Shown in pieces: positions 1 to 11,219 of a DNA stretch of 64,000 nt. Location of the stretch: the NCBI GenBank assembly GCA_011033025.1, contig WFMF01000004.1, forward strand, positions 1,116,001 through 1,180,000, written 5' to 3'. Within the stretch, counting starts at the first letter, position 1; the number at the start of each line of letters is the position of its first letter. The DNA comes from Beroe forskalii (taxonomy: Eukaryota; Ctenophora; Nuda; Beroida; Beroidae). A program made the position numbers and the translations under genes. Below the pieces are notes generated by a model, which was given only the letters and a program-made list of their open reading frames with translations, was not told where the DNA came from and did not search any database.

Positions 1-3000
1 TTCATCATTCATTCATCATCATTCATCATTCATTCATCATTCATTCATCATCATCATTCATCATTCATTCATCATTTCATTCATCATCATTCATTCATCA
101 TTTCATTCATCATTCATTCATCATTCATTCATCATTCATTTCATTCATTCATTCATCATTCATTCATCATTCATTCATCATTCATTCATCATTCATTCAT
201 CATTCATTTCATTCATTCATTCATTCATTCATTTCAATTCATTCATCATTCATTCATTCATCATTCATTCATCATTCATTTCATTCATTCATCATTCATC
301 ATTCATTCATCATTCATTCATCATTCATTCATCATTCATTCATCATTCATTTCATCATTCATTCATCATCATTCATCATTCATCATTCATTCATCATTCA
401 TTCATCATTCATTCATTCATTCATTCATCATTCATTCATCATTCATTCATCATTCATTCATCATTCATTCATCATTCATTCATTCATCATTCATTCATCA
501 TTCATTCATCATTCATTCATCATTCATTCATCATTCATTCATCATTCATTCATCATTCATTCATCATTCATTCATCATTCATTTCATCATTCATTCATCA
601 TTCATTCATCATTCATTCATCATTCATTCATCATTCATTCATCATTCATTCATCATTCATTCATCATTCATTCATCATTCATTCATCATTCATTCATCAT
701 TCATTCATCATTCATTCATCATTCATTCATCATTCATTCATCATTCATTCATCATTCATTCATCATTCATTCATCATTCATTCATCATTCATTCATCATT
801 CATTCATCATTCATTCATCATTCATTCATCATTCATCATTCATTCATCATTCATTCATCATTCATTCATCATTCATTCATCATTCATTCATTCATTCATT
901 CATCATTCATTCATCATTCATTCATCATTCATTCATCATTCATTCATCATTCATTCATCATTCATCATTCATTCATCATTCATTCATCATTCATTCATTC
1001 ATTCATTTCATCATTCATTCATCATTCATCATTCATTCATCATTCATTCATTCATTCATCATTCATTCATCATTCATTCATCATCATCATTCATCATCAT
1101 TCATCATTCATTCATCATTCATTCATCATTCATTCATCATTCATTCATCATTCATTCATTCATTCATTCATTTCATTCATTCATTCATCATTCATTCATT
1201 CATTCATTCATCATTCATTCATCATTCATTCATCATTCATTCATTCATTCATCATTCATTCATCATTCATTCATTCATTCATTCATTCATTCATCATTCA
1301 TTCATCATTCATTCATCATTCATTCATCATTCATTCATCATTCATTCATCATTCATTTCATCATTCATTCATCATTCATTCATCATTCATTCATCATTCA
1401 TTCATCATTCATTCATCATTCATTCATCATTCATTCATCATTCATTTCATTCATCATTCATTCATTCATTCATTCATCATTCATTTCATTCATTCATCAT
1501 TCATTCATCATTTCATTCATCATTCATTCATCATTCATTCATCATTCATTCATCATTCATTCATTCATTCATCATTTCATTCATCATTCATTCATCATTC
1601 ATTCATCATTCATTCATCATTCATTCATCATTCATTCATCATTCATTCATCATTCATTCATTCATTCATCATTCATTCATCATTCATTCATCATTCATCA
1701 TTCATCATCATTCATCATTCATTCATCATCATTCATTCATTCATCATTCATTCATCATTCATTCATCATTCATTCATCATTCATTCATTCATTCATTCAT
1801 CATTCATTCATCATTCATTCATCATTCATTCATCATTCATTCATCATTCATTCATCATTCATTCATCATTTCATTCATTCATTCATTCATTCATTCATCA
1901 TTCATCATTATTCATTCATTCATCATTCATTCATCATTCATTCATCATTCATTCATCATTCATTCATCATTCATTCATCATTCATTCATCATTCATTCAT
2001 TCATTCATTCATTCATTCATTCATTCATCATTCATTCATCATTCATTCATCATTCATTCATCATTCATTCATCATTCATTCATTCATCATTCATTCATCA
2101 TTCATTCATCATTCATTCATCATTCATTCATCATTCATTCATCATTCATTCATCATTCATTCATTCATTCATCATTCATTCATCATTCATTCATTTCATC
2201 ATTCATTCATCATCATTTCATTCATTCATTCATTCATCATTCATTTCATCATTCATTCATCATTCATTCATCATTCATTCATCATTTCATTCATCATTCA
2301 TTCATCATTCATTCATCATTCATTCATTCATTCATTCATTTCATTCATCATCATTCATCATTCATTCATCATTCATTCATCATTCATTCATCATTCATTC
2401 ATCATTCATTCATCATTCATTCATCATTCATTCATTCATTCATTCATCATTCATCATTCATCATTCATTCATCATTCATTCATCATTCATTCATCATTCA
2501 TTCATTCATCATTCATTCATCATTCATTCATCATTCATTCATCATTCATTCATTCATTCATCATTCATTCATCATTCATTCATCATTCATTCATCATTCA
2601 TTCATCATTCATTCATTCATTCATTCATCATTCATCATTCATCATTCATTCATCATTCATTTCATTCATTCATCATTCATTCATTCATTCATCATTTCAT
2701 TCATTCATTCATTCATCATTCATTTCATTCATTCATTCATCATTCATTCATCATTCATTCATCATTCATTCATCATCATTCATCATTCATTCATCATTCA
2801 TTCATCATTCATTCATTCATCATTCATTCATCATTCATTCATTCATTCATTCATCATTCATTCATCATTCATTCATCATCATTCATCATTCATTCATCAT
2901 TCATTCATCATTCATTCATCATTCATTCATCATTCATTTCATTTCATCATTCATTCATCATTCATTCATCATTCATTCATCATCATTCATCATTCATTCA

Positions 3001-3455
3001 TCATTCATCATTCATTTCATCATTTCATTCATTCATCATTCATTTCATCATTCATTTCATCATTCATTCATCATTCATTTCATCATTCATTCATTCATTC
3101 ATCATTCATTCATCATTCATTCATCATTCATTCATCATTCATCATTCATTCATTCATTCATTCATCATTCATCATTCATTCATTCATTCATCATTCATTC
3201 ATCATTCATTCATCATTCATTCATCATTCATTCATCATTCATTCATTCATTCATTCATCATTCATTCATCATTCATTCATCATTCATTCATCATTCATTC
3301 ATCATTCATTTCATTCATTCATTCATTCATTCATCATTCATTCATCATTCATTCATCATTCATTCATTCATTCATCATTCATTCATTCATTCATCATTCA
3401 TTCATCATTCATTCATCATTCATTCATCATTCATCATTCATTCATCATTCATTCA
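1..3455. repeat. TTCATTCATCA satellite array
   Basis: The stretch is almost entirely built from an 11-bp unit, TTCATTCATCA, mixed with TTCA and TCA variants such as TTCATTTCA. The array starts before the window, so its full length is unknown. No base other than T, C and A occurs over thousands of bases on this strand. It codes for nothing recognisable and is best described as a simple satellite. Expansion by slippage explains the mix of TTCA and TCA steps. Confidence 0.97.
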
Positions 3456-3702
3456 CCTTCCTTCCTTCTTCCTTTCTCCTTCCTTCCTCCTTCCTTTCCT
3501 TCCTTCCTTCCCTTCCTTCCTTCCTCCTTCCCTTCCTTCCTTCCTTCTCCTTCCTTCCTCCCTTCCCTTCCTTCCTCCCTTCCTTCCCTTCCTCCCTTCC
3601 CTTCCTCCCTTCCCTTCCTCCCTTCCCTTCCTCCCTTCCCTTCCTCCCTTCCCTTCCTCCCTTCCCTTCCTCCCTTCCCTTCCTCCCTTCCCTTCCTCCC
3701 TT
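3456..3702. repeat. Polypyrimidine array P1 (13-bp TTCCTCCCTTCCC unit)
   Basis: Pure C/T sequence begins abruptly where the TTCATTCATCA array ends. The distal half is a regular 13-bp unit TTCCTCCCTTCCC; the proximal half is CCTTCCTT-like and irregular. Because 13 is not a multiple of three, every reading frame is open and gives Gly/Arg/Glu/Lys repeats on the minus strand, so the long open frames here are not evidence of a gene. The same array type flanks the second copy of the neighbouring unit near 52-57 kb. Confidence 0.95.
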
Positions 3703-5835
3703 GTTATACCCCCGCTGTGAGGATATCACAGACTCGGCTGATCCTGATCCTCTCTACCTCTCACCTGGACTGCCTTCCATAACAAAAGCTTCCAAACGAT
3801 CCACTTACTCACTTAGAAGTATCAACCCCTCAGGGAACTTCCATCTTTAGCTTGATGAGATCGATATCTGCCACTTATTAAGGGCCACGATCTTCCTAAC
3901 ACAAAGCAGCTCTTAGAGCGTATCCCATTAGCTCCACTTAGCAACGAACGAAGCTGAGTGGTCTTGATCACGTGACAACGATGAGTGAGTCACGCCGCTA
4001 CCCACGTGATGGAAGGAGTGGAAACGCCGCACTCAAAAGGGACCAGCTCGGAGAAACACGTTGGCAGTTCCACAAGGCAGTTCCACACGGCAGTTAGCAC
4101 ATGGCACTCTATCTTACCTCGGTTACTCATATCTTGCCGAAGGACGCTGCCCCTCCTCAAACCTTAAGTTAGTCATGATTCCTTTTTACTTTTATCGTTA
4201 GGATAAGTTAGATTTATCTGTTCTGTCTCAAACCATGGCTCTGATAAGTGATTGCGGCTTTGTTTTATTACTCATTTATTTCATCCCTATCTGCTATTGA
4301 GTTAAGAGATTTCTAACCATTCCTAACTTCCTAGATTGCTCCACCGGCCACCGCCTGTACGCCCTGAACGCTCACGCCTAGTTCGCCCTCTCGTCGCCCT
4401 CATCTATCCTCCTTCTCACCTCGCATAGGATTGAACCTTTCAAGAGACTCCGTTTATTATACCATTTATTTGTTGTTTTGTACTAAGCAAAATTGCGTTG
4501 CGTTTCTAAAATCACGAGTTTCCTTATTTGTCTCATTCCTTGAAGTGATCCCTAGTGATTCGGTTACAGCGCGAACCAACATGGTAGACCCTAGAAGCTG
4601 GTGCCACCGCTGAGCTAACCCAGGCGGTGCGGGGATTGGGGGTTCGGGCTGGGTTATATCGGGTAGATTATTTAGTTGAGTTCATACTAGCTGGAGCCTG
4701 GCTGACTACCGCCGAAACAAATGTTTTTATGAGCAGATTCTATCGCACCGATCATAGCCTACGGATTATATCACTGGACCCAGATACGGGTGTACGGATT
4801 ATATCACTGAAGCCTGATACAAAGTTGGTTGTTGTGACTGAATCGCTAGGGACCCTCGTTAAGTTGTTAGTGACGCCAATTACTAAGTGGTAGACATTTC
4901 CTGGGCATGATCTTTTTCATTCGCGTAATTTTCCCCGGCGATGTTTCGGAGCAGCGTTGTGATGATTTTAATTTTGATTTACTTTAGCATTTTTCACTTT
5001 GTTTTTGTGTTAAAAATTGTTCATTATTAATTGATTGTCAAAGGATTTACATGTTTTTATTGATGCGTTTCAGCCCGTACTCACTAATCAGAGTTATCAA
5101 ATTGCCGAAATCGCGTTTTGTTGTTGTTAGGTAAGAACCATGGTAGTTTCCATCGAATAAGTTAGGATGAGTATCGCAGTTGTTGAAATTGGGTGACATT
5201 TTAGTTCTTTGTGGATAGAAACGTAGCTTCTTATTTAATGTGTTTTATACTATTGCCGAGATCCAATAACGTACCAGCCAGTATGTCTTTAACATATTTT
5301 ACTATTTTCCATTTAGATATCTAGTTTTGAACTAGGTAATCATCTCGCAGTTACGCTTGACCTGATTAGATGTCAAAATTTTCACACATACTTACTTAAT
5401 TAATTGCTAATCGACGCGAAATTGCGTTTCTTTCATGAAACTGACTATATGACTGTCATCTAAGCCTCCATAATATGATTGCATATCATGGAAAAATATC
5501 GTCTTACTCTTGAACTAGCATGGGCATAATCAAACCCTAGTATCCTCAGCCGCCAATTTTTGTTGATCATCATTTTACCATTTTAATGCTTTTTAACTGT
5601 TTAAAATTAAAGCTATTTTCTTAATCTTTTCTCGGTCCCTCAGAGCTCAGAATGCCTGCTAAGTTAGAATCCTATATTTCCTTACGTAGATTTTACGTTA
5701 CTTTCCTTGTCACATTCCTAATATTCTTACATATTATTCAAATAGTCAGCTGTATCATAATTCCATCAGAACTAGAAAAAGTTAGAAGTGCGTTTATTAT
5801 TTAGTTGTATGGAACCACGTAAAATATAATGATCC
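3703..5835. repeat. Duplicated ~2 kb unit, copy 1 (no recognisable gene)
   Basis: This unit is repeated at 54258-56029 in the same orientation. Both copies have a polypyrimidine array immediately upstream. Collinear matches are clear from about 4180 to 5835, and weaker but recognisable upstream. The copies differ mainly by one- to few-base insertions and deletions rather than substitutions. The only recognisable internal feature is a tRNA-like promoter on the minus strand near 4.57-4.62 kb. Short open frames of 60-88 codons are not shared intact by the second copy, which argues against coding function. Confidence 0.85.
4540..4640 (-). other. tRNA-like pol III promoter, possible SINE head
   Basis: On the minus strand the sequence TAGCTCAGCGG (plus coordinates 4607-4617) matches the tRNA A box consensus, and GGTTCGCGCTG (4567-4577) is a partial B box starting 29 nt further on. 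This spacing is typical of tRNA genes and tRNA-derived SINEs. The second copy of the unit has GGTTCGGGCGC at the same place. No complete tRNA cloverleaf or acceptor stem can be built, so it is either the head of a tRNA-derived SINE or a decayed tRNA. Confidence 0.4.
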
Positions 5836-5894
5836 GGGTTTCGTTAAATAGTGCTCAACGTTCATCTAGTTAGATTGTTTAAAATGAACTAAAA

Positions 5895-5934
5895 AAAAGT
5901 TTAAAACTAAAAGTCGTTTTAGTTTAAAACTTTT
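5895..5934. repeat. Perfect 18-bp hairpin, GTCG loop
   Basis: AAAAGTTTAAAACTAAAA at 5895-5912 is exactly complementary to 5917-5934, with a four-base GTCG loop. The left arm plus loop is then repeated directly downstream (about 5935-5953). The core TTTAAAACTAAAAGT also appears near 38650. The role is unknown; it could be the fold-back end of a small element. Confidence 0.85.
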
Positions 5935-5953
5935 AGTTTAAAACTAAAAGTCG

Positions 5954-6402
5954 TGTAAAGGTTGAATTGGGCATCGAAAAATCATTCGAACCGTAATTGC
6001 ACTGAGATGACGAAAATTGGATTTATTGTCATAAAAATTCAAAAGTTTGTCCTACTAATTAGGTGTGACACTTGATGAGAAGCGACTAGTTGGGCAATGT
6101 GAGATGTGAAAGTCAGATGAGGGGATTTGGGAATGCTTATAGGGGATTTGGGAATGCTTTAGACGAGATTGTGAATGACGAACGAGACTTTGATATGTAA
6201 CGATTGAAATGAATGAAGAAGATTAAGATGTGTAAAACTGCAGTGATATGGGTAAAGATGTGATGGACGATCAATGTGTGAAGAAGAAATGAGTTATGTC
6301 TCTCATATAGACTGTAACAGTCATCATCCCTGACAATGATCTCACTCAGGAAAATAAGTTTAGGTTCCTCTAGTGCGTTTATTAAGGTTTTAACTAAGAT
6401 CC
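5954..6402. other. Unassigned sequence
   Basis: No gene, RNA or clear mobile element is recognised. A short direct duplication, AGGGGATTTGGGAATGCTT-like, occurs near 6120-6160. Otherwise this is AT-rich single-copy-looking sequence. Confidence 0.5.
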
Positions 6403-6550
6403 TGTTAGGGTTAGGATAGGTTAGGATAGGTTAGGATAGGTTAATAAGGATAGGTTAGGGGTTAGGATCTGGAAAGGTTAAGGGTTAGGATAGGTTAAGG
6501 GTTAAGATAGGTAAAGGATTAGGATTCAAGTTAGGATTCAGGTTAGGATT
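6403..6550. repeat. Degenerate telomere-like TTAGGATAGG repeats
   Basis: The stretch opens with GTTAGGGTTAGG and continues as a 10-bp TTAGGATAGG unit, then decays to TTAGGATTCAGG-like units. It resembles the animal telomere hexamer TTAGGG with drift. It may be an interstitial telomeric remnant or a coincidental GGTTA-rich minisatellite. It is short and lies between unrelated elements. Confidence 0.6.
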
Positions 6551-6576
6551 ATTTAACTAGGTTTAAGGTCTAGAAG

Positions 6577-6666
6577 AATTCCCTCCCTGGCCAGGGAGGT
6601 AACCCCCCGCGGAATAAAAAAAACTGGCCAGGGGTATAAGTTAGAGATTTGAGCGTCACAGGGTGA
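6577..6666 (+). mobile_element. Element A, copy 1 (AGG subtype, dimer member)
   Basis: This is a ~90-bp palindrome-rich element. It starts with a CCTCCCTGGCCAGGGAGG hairpin, continues through GTAACCCCCCGCGG, a short A-run and a second CTGGCCAGGGG, and ends near GTCACAGGG. Copies occur at 31937, 35717, 35815 and 63345. No coding capacity. It forms a head-to-tail dimer with the GCG-subtype copy that follows. The GTAACCCCCCGCGG block is also present in the E-family hairpin. Confidence 0.8.
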
Positions 6667-6668
6667 TA

Positions 6669-6973
6669 TTCCCGCCCTGGCCAGGGCGGTGACCTCCTGC
6701 ATTAGAAAAAATAAAAATTTGAGAGACGTTTCTGGCCAGGGTATATACCTTAGGAGGTTTATTTATGAAGGTTGTAATTTGGGGATTTTTCAGAAAAATC
6801 CCCATTTTTTCACCCATCATGGCAGTTCAAAATGACGTCATTATCATATGTTTACAAGAGTAATGATTTGAAAAATCCCCATATTTTCAACTTACCAAAT
6901 TTTGAAACACCGAAATTTTATCCCGCATAAATACACCTCCTAAGGTAAGAGAGAATTTGGTGTCACAGGGTGT
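6669..6973 (+). mobile_element. Element A, copy 2 (GCG subtype), interrupted by U
   Basis: The core hairpin is CCGCCCTGGCCAGGGCGG rather than the AGG version. The second half of the element (from TAAGAGAG to GTGTCACAGGG) is separated from the first by the 198-bp insertion U at 6748-6945. Removing U and one TA restores the usual A-element order. Confidence 0.75.
6748..6945. mobile_element. Element U, 198-bp TIR element with TA target duplication
   Basis: The ends are inverted repeats: CCTTAGGAGGTTTATTTATG on the left, and CCTTAGGAGGTGTATTTATG when the right end is read on the other strand. TA is present on both sides (6746-6747 and 6946-6947), and intact A copies have a single TA-containing stretch at this site. 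A TA duplication fits the Tc1/mariner supergroup or related MITEs. The interior contains GGGGATTTTTC and its near-complement but no open frame. Confidence 0.75.
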
Positions 6974-6997
6974 ATAATATATAATAATAATAATGAG

Positions 6998-8336
6998 CTG
7001 ATAATTCGGGACCCAACTTATGAAGCCGAGATCTCAAGAACGGGAAATGGTAGAGCCATGATCGAGGTCAGGTTTTGTTGATCTAAGATAGGAAAGTGTT
7101 ATAGGCTATAAGAGAAGTTCTGGTGACGTCATTATCACGTCACTATGACGTCATCAACTTAGCGAAATTTTCTTGCTTTTTTAGCGAAAATAGGCCATTT
7201 TCAAGCGCATTTTTCACCAAGAAGGAATGGAGATAGCTCAGAAATGTTGAAAAATCGTTAGTTGGAAATTTAAAGAGCTTTCAGAAAATCATATGGATCA
7301 TTGGGCTATCTCGATTATTCATCGAGATATACGCGATTTTCTAAGGTGCGTTGAAAAATCGATTTCCAAATTATCGGACAAAACTTAAACGAGTGAGGTG
7401 TCAAGAACTGCGACTTATCTTGCGATGAGACTGGTCAAAGTATGTTGTACTAAGGCGGAATTGTCTTACAGACTATATGGGAAGTTGGTTTGAGCCTATT
7501 TGGGTGCTGTGATGACGTCATCAAAATCGCGTAAAACCACTAAAATAGCGTATTTTGCGATAGAACGCTATTTTGCGCTACTTTGGACATCTCCAACTCA
7601 AAGACTTTTCATCGGATAATGTTTTACTTTGATATGCTGCTTTTATACCTTGAGATTTAGTTATAAAACGAATTTCATGGTAATCGGCCGAAAAATGTTG
7701 TCATGAGAGGCCTTTGGATATGGAGCTGCAAAATGCTCGAAATTACGTTTACAACGAAAATTTGTTATGTAGTCCTATTCTGTGATACGATGGACAACTG
7801 ATAGTGGTTTCTCCATGTCCCATAGTGAATAAACATGGGAAATATACGATGGACTAGTGAAGCACGTGAGTTCACGCGGACGTTTTGTAGAAATTAGGGG
7901 ATCCGAAGAAATTGATATTTATACGGGATTTTCGACTTGATTACGTTGAAATGAGTTCAAATACGACTAATGTGCATGAAATTAGATCCAGTTGCTATAT
8001 TTCAGCACGTAAGTTCATGTGGACGATTTGTAGAAATTAGGGGATTTAAAGGGATTTATATTTATACGCGATTTTCGACTTGATTACATTGAAACAAGTT
8101 AGATTACGATCAATGCATGTGAAATTGAAGCCGGATGCTGTATTTCGGCACGTGAGTTCACGTCGATGAGGTGTAGAAATAAAGAAATACGTCAATTTTA
8201 TTAATTCCAAGTTAGAATAACGTTGTATCGGACTGCGTGAAGTTTAGTTACGTTGGTTTCAACTGACAAAATGGATTGACCCCACCCAACTAGCAGGAGG
8301 TCACTACGACAACCGTCCAACGGTTTTGGAGGTCTT
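6998..8336 (-). mobile_element. E-family repeat, copy E1 (single-arm E' subtype)
   Basis: The copy runs on the minus strand. Its 3' end (left) carries the GATAATTCGGGACCC and CAAGAACGGGAAATGGTAGAGCC blocks, followed by the TGACGTCA-containing block, the ATCGAGATATACGCGATTTTC block, and 145-bp subrepeats with CACGTG sites. Its 5' end (right, about 8280-8336) has only one arm of the terminal hairpin, ending GACAACCGTCCAACGGTTTT. It belongs to the subtype also seen at 19751 and 20974. No protein is encoded. Confidence 0.8.
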
Positions 8337-8369
8337 AATATATAATAATAATAATAATATACCTATATC

Positions 8370-9880
8370 ATGATAATTGGGACCCAATTTAAAACGATGA
8401 GATGTCAAGAACGGGAAATGGTAGAGCCATGATCGAGGTCAGGTTTTGTTGATCTAAGATGGGAAAATGTTATAGGCTATAAGAGAAGTTCTGGTGACGT
8501 CATTTTCACGTCACTATGACGTCATCAACTTAGCGAAATTTTCTTGCTTTTTTAGCGAAAATAGGCCATTTTCGAGTGCATTTTTCACCGAGAAGGAATG
8601 GAGATAGCTCAGAAATGTTGAAAAATCGTTAGTTGGAAATTTAAAGAGCATTCAGAAAATCATACGGATCATTGGGCTATCTCGATTTTTCATCGAGATA
8701 TACGCGATTTTCTAAGGTACGGTGAAAAATCGATTTCTAAATTGTATGACAAAACTTAAACGAGTGAGATGTCAAGAACTGCGACTTATCTTGAGCTGAG
8801 ACCGGTCAAACTATGTTGTACTAAGGTGTAATTGTGTGATAGGCTACATGGGAAGTTGGTTTGAGCCTATTTGGGTGCTGTGATGACGTCATCAAAATCG
8901 CGTAAAACCACTAAAATAGCGTATTTTGCGATAGAACACTATTTTGCGCTACTTTGGACATCTCTAACTCAAAGAGTTTTCATCGGATTATGTTTTACTT
9001 TGATTTGCTGCTTTTAAACCTTGATTTAGCTATAAAACGAGTTTTTAAAGATTGTTGTCGTGGGAGGCTTTCAAAAATTGAACTGCAAATTGATTAAAAA
9101 ACAGCCCTATTCTGTGATATCGGTCAACTGATTGTTGTCCATGTGAATAGGGATGAAAAATGTACGATGGAATAGTGAAGTTACGTGAGTTCACGCGGAC
9201 ATTTCTCCATGTCTGCAGTGAATTTCGACTTGAAAAATTACGATGGAATAGTTTAAATACGAGTTAATGCGGACGTTTTGTAGAAATTAGGGATTTGGAA
9301 GAAAATGATATTTCACACGGGATTTTCGACTTGATTACGTTGAAATGAGTTTAAAACGAAATTGATATTTAGACTGGTTTTTACACACGGACGTTTTGTT
9401 GAAATTAGGGGATTTAAGAAATTGATATTTAGACGGGATTTTCGACTTGGTTACGTTGAAATGAGTTCAAATACGACTAATGCACGTAAAATTAGACTGG
9501 TTGCTATATTTCAGCACGAAAGTTCGTGGACGATTTGTAGAAATTAAGAAATATATCAATTCTTGTAATTCCGTGTTAGAATAACGTAGTTTCGGACTTC
9601 GTAAGGGTGAGTTACGTGGGTTAGACTTGCGTTTGAGCAAGTAACGTGGGTTTGGACTACGTGAGGGCAAGTTACGTGGGTTCAAACTGCGTTTTGGCAA
9701 GTTACATGGGTTCGAACATAAATTGTCAAGATATCACCACCAAAACCGTTGGACGGTTGGTCTAGTAACCCCCCGCGGGTTTGGATGTGACAACGGAACC
9801 TGAAAAGAGACAAAATGGGCTGATCACATCCAAACCAGCGGGGGGTTACTTGACCAACCGTCCAACGGTTTTGGTGGTGT
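8370..9880 (-). mobile_element. E-family repeat, copy E2 (hairpin subtype)
   Basis: This is a second minus-strand copy, placed after an ATAATAATA tract. It contains all family blocks in the same order as E1 and ends with the complete 145-bp terminal hairpin at 9735-9879. Near 9590-9720 lie the AACCCACGTAACTTGCC-type short repeats typical of the hairpin subtype. The internal region around 9230-9430 is rearranged and has extra partial subrepeats. Confidence 0.85.
9735..9879. repeat. E-family terminal hairpin (reference copy)
   Basis: Two arms of about 56 bp are complementary around a ~33-base loop. Each arm contains CCAAAACCGTTGGACGG, GGTCTAGTAACCCCCCGC and TTTGGATGTGA. One arm has CCGCTGG and the other CCGCGGG in every copy examined, so the hairpin has a fixed internal asymmetry. 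Further copies start at 27313, 28985, 30528, 32028, 33420 and 35930. Confidence 0.9.
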
Positions 9881-9999
9881 AGAATCTTAGGTGGACTGAC
9901 TTCATGGACTTCATGGACCCACGAAGTCAGTCAGGGCAGTTGAAAAGTTTATATGGGAGACATACCAAGAAATGTTAATTAAGTACGGGCCCAAGTAAA

Positions 10000-10235
10000 A
10001 AATGACATGACATGTAACATGAATAAGAGACAAGTATTGGATATGACATGACATGAGTATGACATGACAATGAGACGAGTATGACATGACATGAACATTG
10101 GACATGATATTGATATGAGTATGACATGACATGAGTATGACATGACATGAGTATGACATGACATGAGTATGACATGGCATGAGTATGACATGACATGAGT
10201 ATGACATGAGTATGACATGACATGCCATAAGCAGT
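10000..10235. repeat. 16-bp minisatellite GACATGACATGAGTAT
   Basis: The unit GACATGACATGAGTAT is repeated with small changes, mainly 10040-10225. It contains the palindrome-like step CATGACATG. The open frames through it on the minus strand are products of the repeat (CHTHVMSYS pattern), not evidence for a gene. Confidence 0.9.
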
Positions 10236-11215
10236 GGAAATGACGTAAACATGAGAATAGATATAATGAATTGCAAAGTATGAGAATACTGTAATTGAGA
10301 ATTTAATGAGAGATTAGATAGGATAGAGATTGAAGAATCCGTGAATAGACAATGCGAAGAAAGATATAGGAGAAAGATATAGGAGATGGAGGATGATTGT
10401 ACTAAGACTACAATCATTCTCAGTATGAAGGTAATATTACGGATGACATAAAATGAGATTTGGAAGTGATATGATTGAGAAGTTGAAGAAAGTGAACAAT
10501 GGACATGGGTATTGGGATCATAAAACGGCCGAAGTTTGATCTACGTACTATCATCGAGTTCTGTTCTAAATGATCAAAATTTTCCAAGGTGACCAAAATT
10601 GCTTAAAATTTTGCTTAAAATTGCTTAATTGGCTGAATTACATTTTGGCCAACATCTTAGCAAGGCCCAACGGCCAATCTGCTGGCTAAAATTTAACGCA
10701 TCTCAGTGTTTCTCAATTCAAATCCTAATGATAGATGCTATTAATGAAATTTCATCCTCGCTATTTGGAAATTTTCTAATCTAAACTTGATTTCACCAGA
10801 CGCATGGTCTTTGTGGGAAATTCTCCTCTTTTCAAACTTAAAATTCGATTAAGAATATACTATTATAGAACTTCGTTTAGGAAAATTTATGATAGGACGA
10901 TAGGTAGCTTTGGTCGTTTGATGATTGAGTATGATTGATGAATGGGATGAAATTGGGTCCTATGCTATGAAGGTGACCTTTGAACACCGGGTAGATGGAA
11001 GTCCTTGAGGTGTGTGAATAGTTTAGTAAATAATTTCCTGTTCCAGCTTATCAAGCATATTCCCGTTTTTATGAGTCGGTTTAGTTATCAGTTGAGAGTG
11101 GTTGAGATCAAGCATAAACAAATTGACAAACTTTTTATGCAGCTCAACGGAGGTGCTTTCGTCAGGCCATTTGACGAAAATAAACATTGCATCGTGGGTC
11201 TTTTTCCGGTTGATT
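10236..11215. other. Unassigned sequence between minisatellites
   Basis: No recognisable gene or element is seen. A 79-codon plus-strand open frame at 11005-11244 runs into the next minisatellite and has no recognisable domain. Confidence 0.4.
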
Positions 11216-11219
11216 TGAT

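Noticed and set aside
1..3455. CRISPR-like regular repeats
   Set aside because: There are no unique spacers; the array is contiguous simple sequence in a eukaryotic context. The 39-bp and 148-bp arrays are also gapless tandem repeats.
9911..10417. 168-codon minus-strand frame with leading hydrophobic stretch
   Set aside because: Most of it is the 16-bp minisatellite (SCHTHVM pattern). The hydrophobic start is not supported by any other feature.
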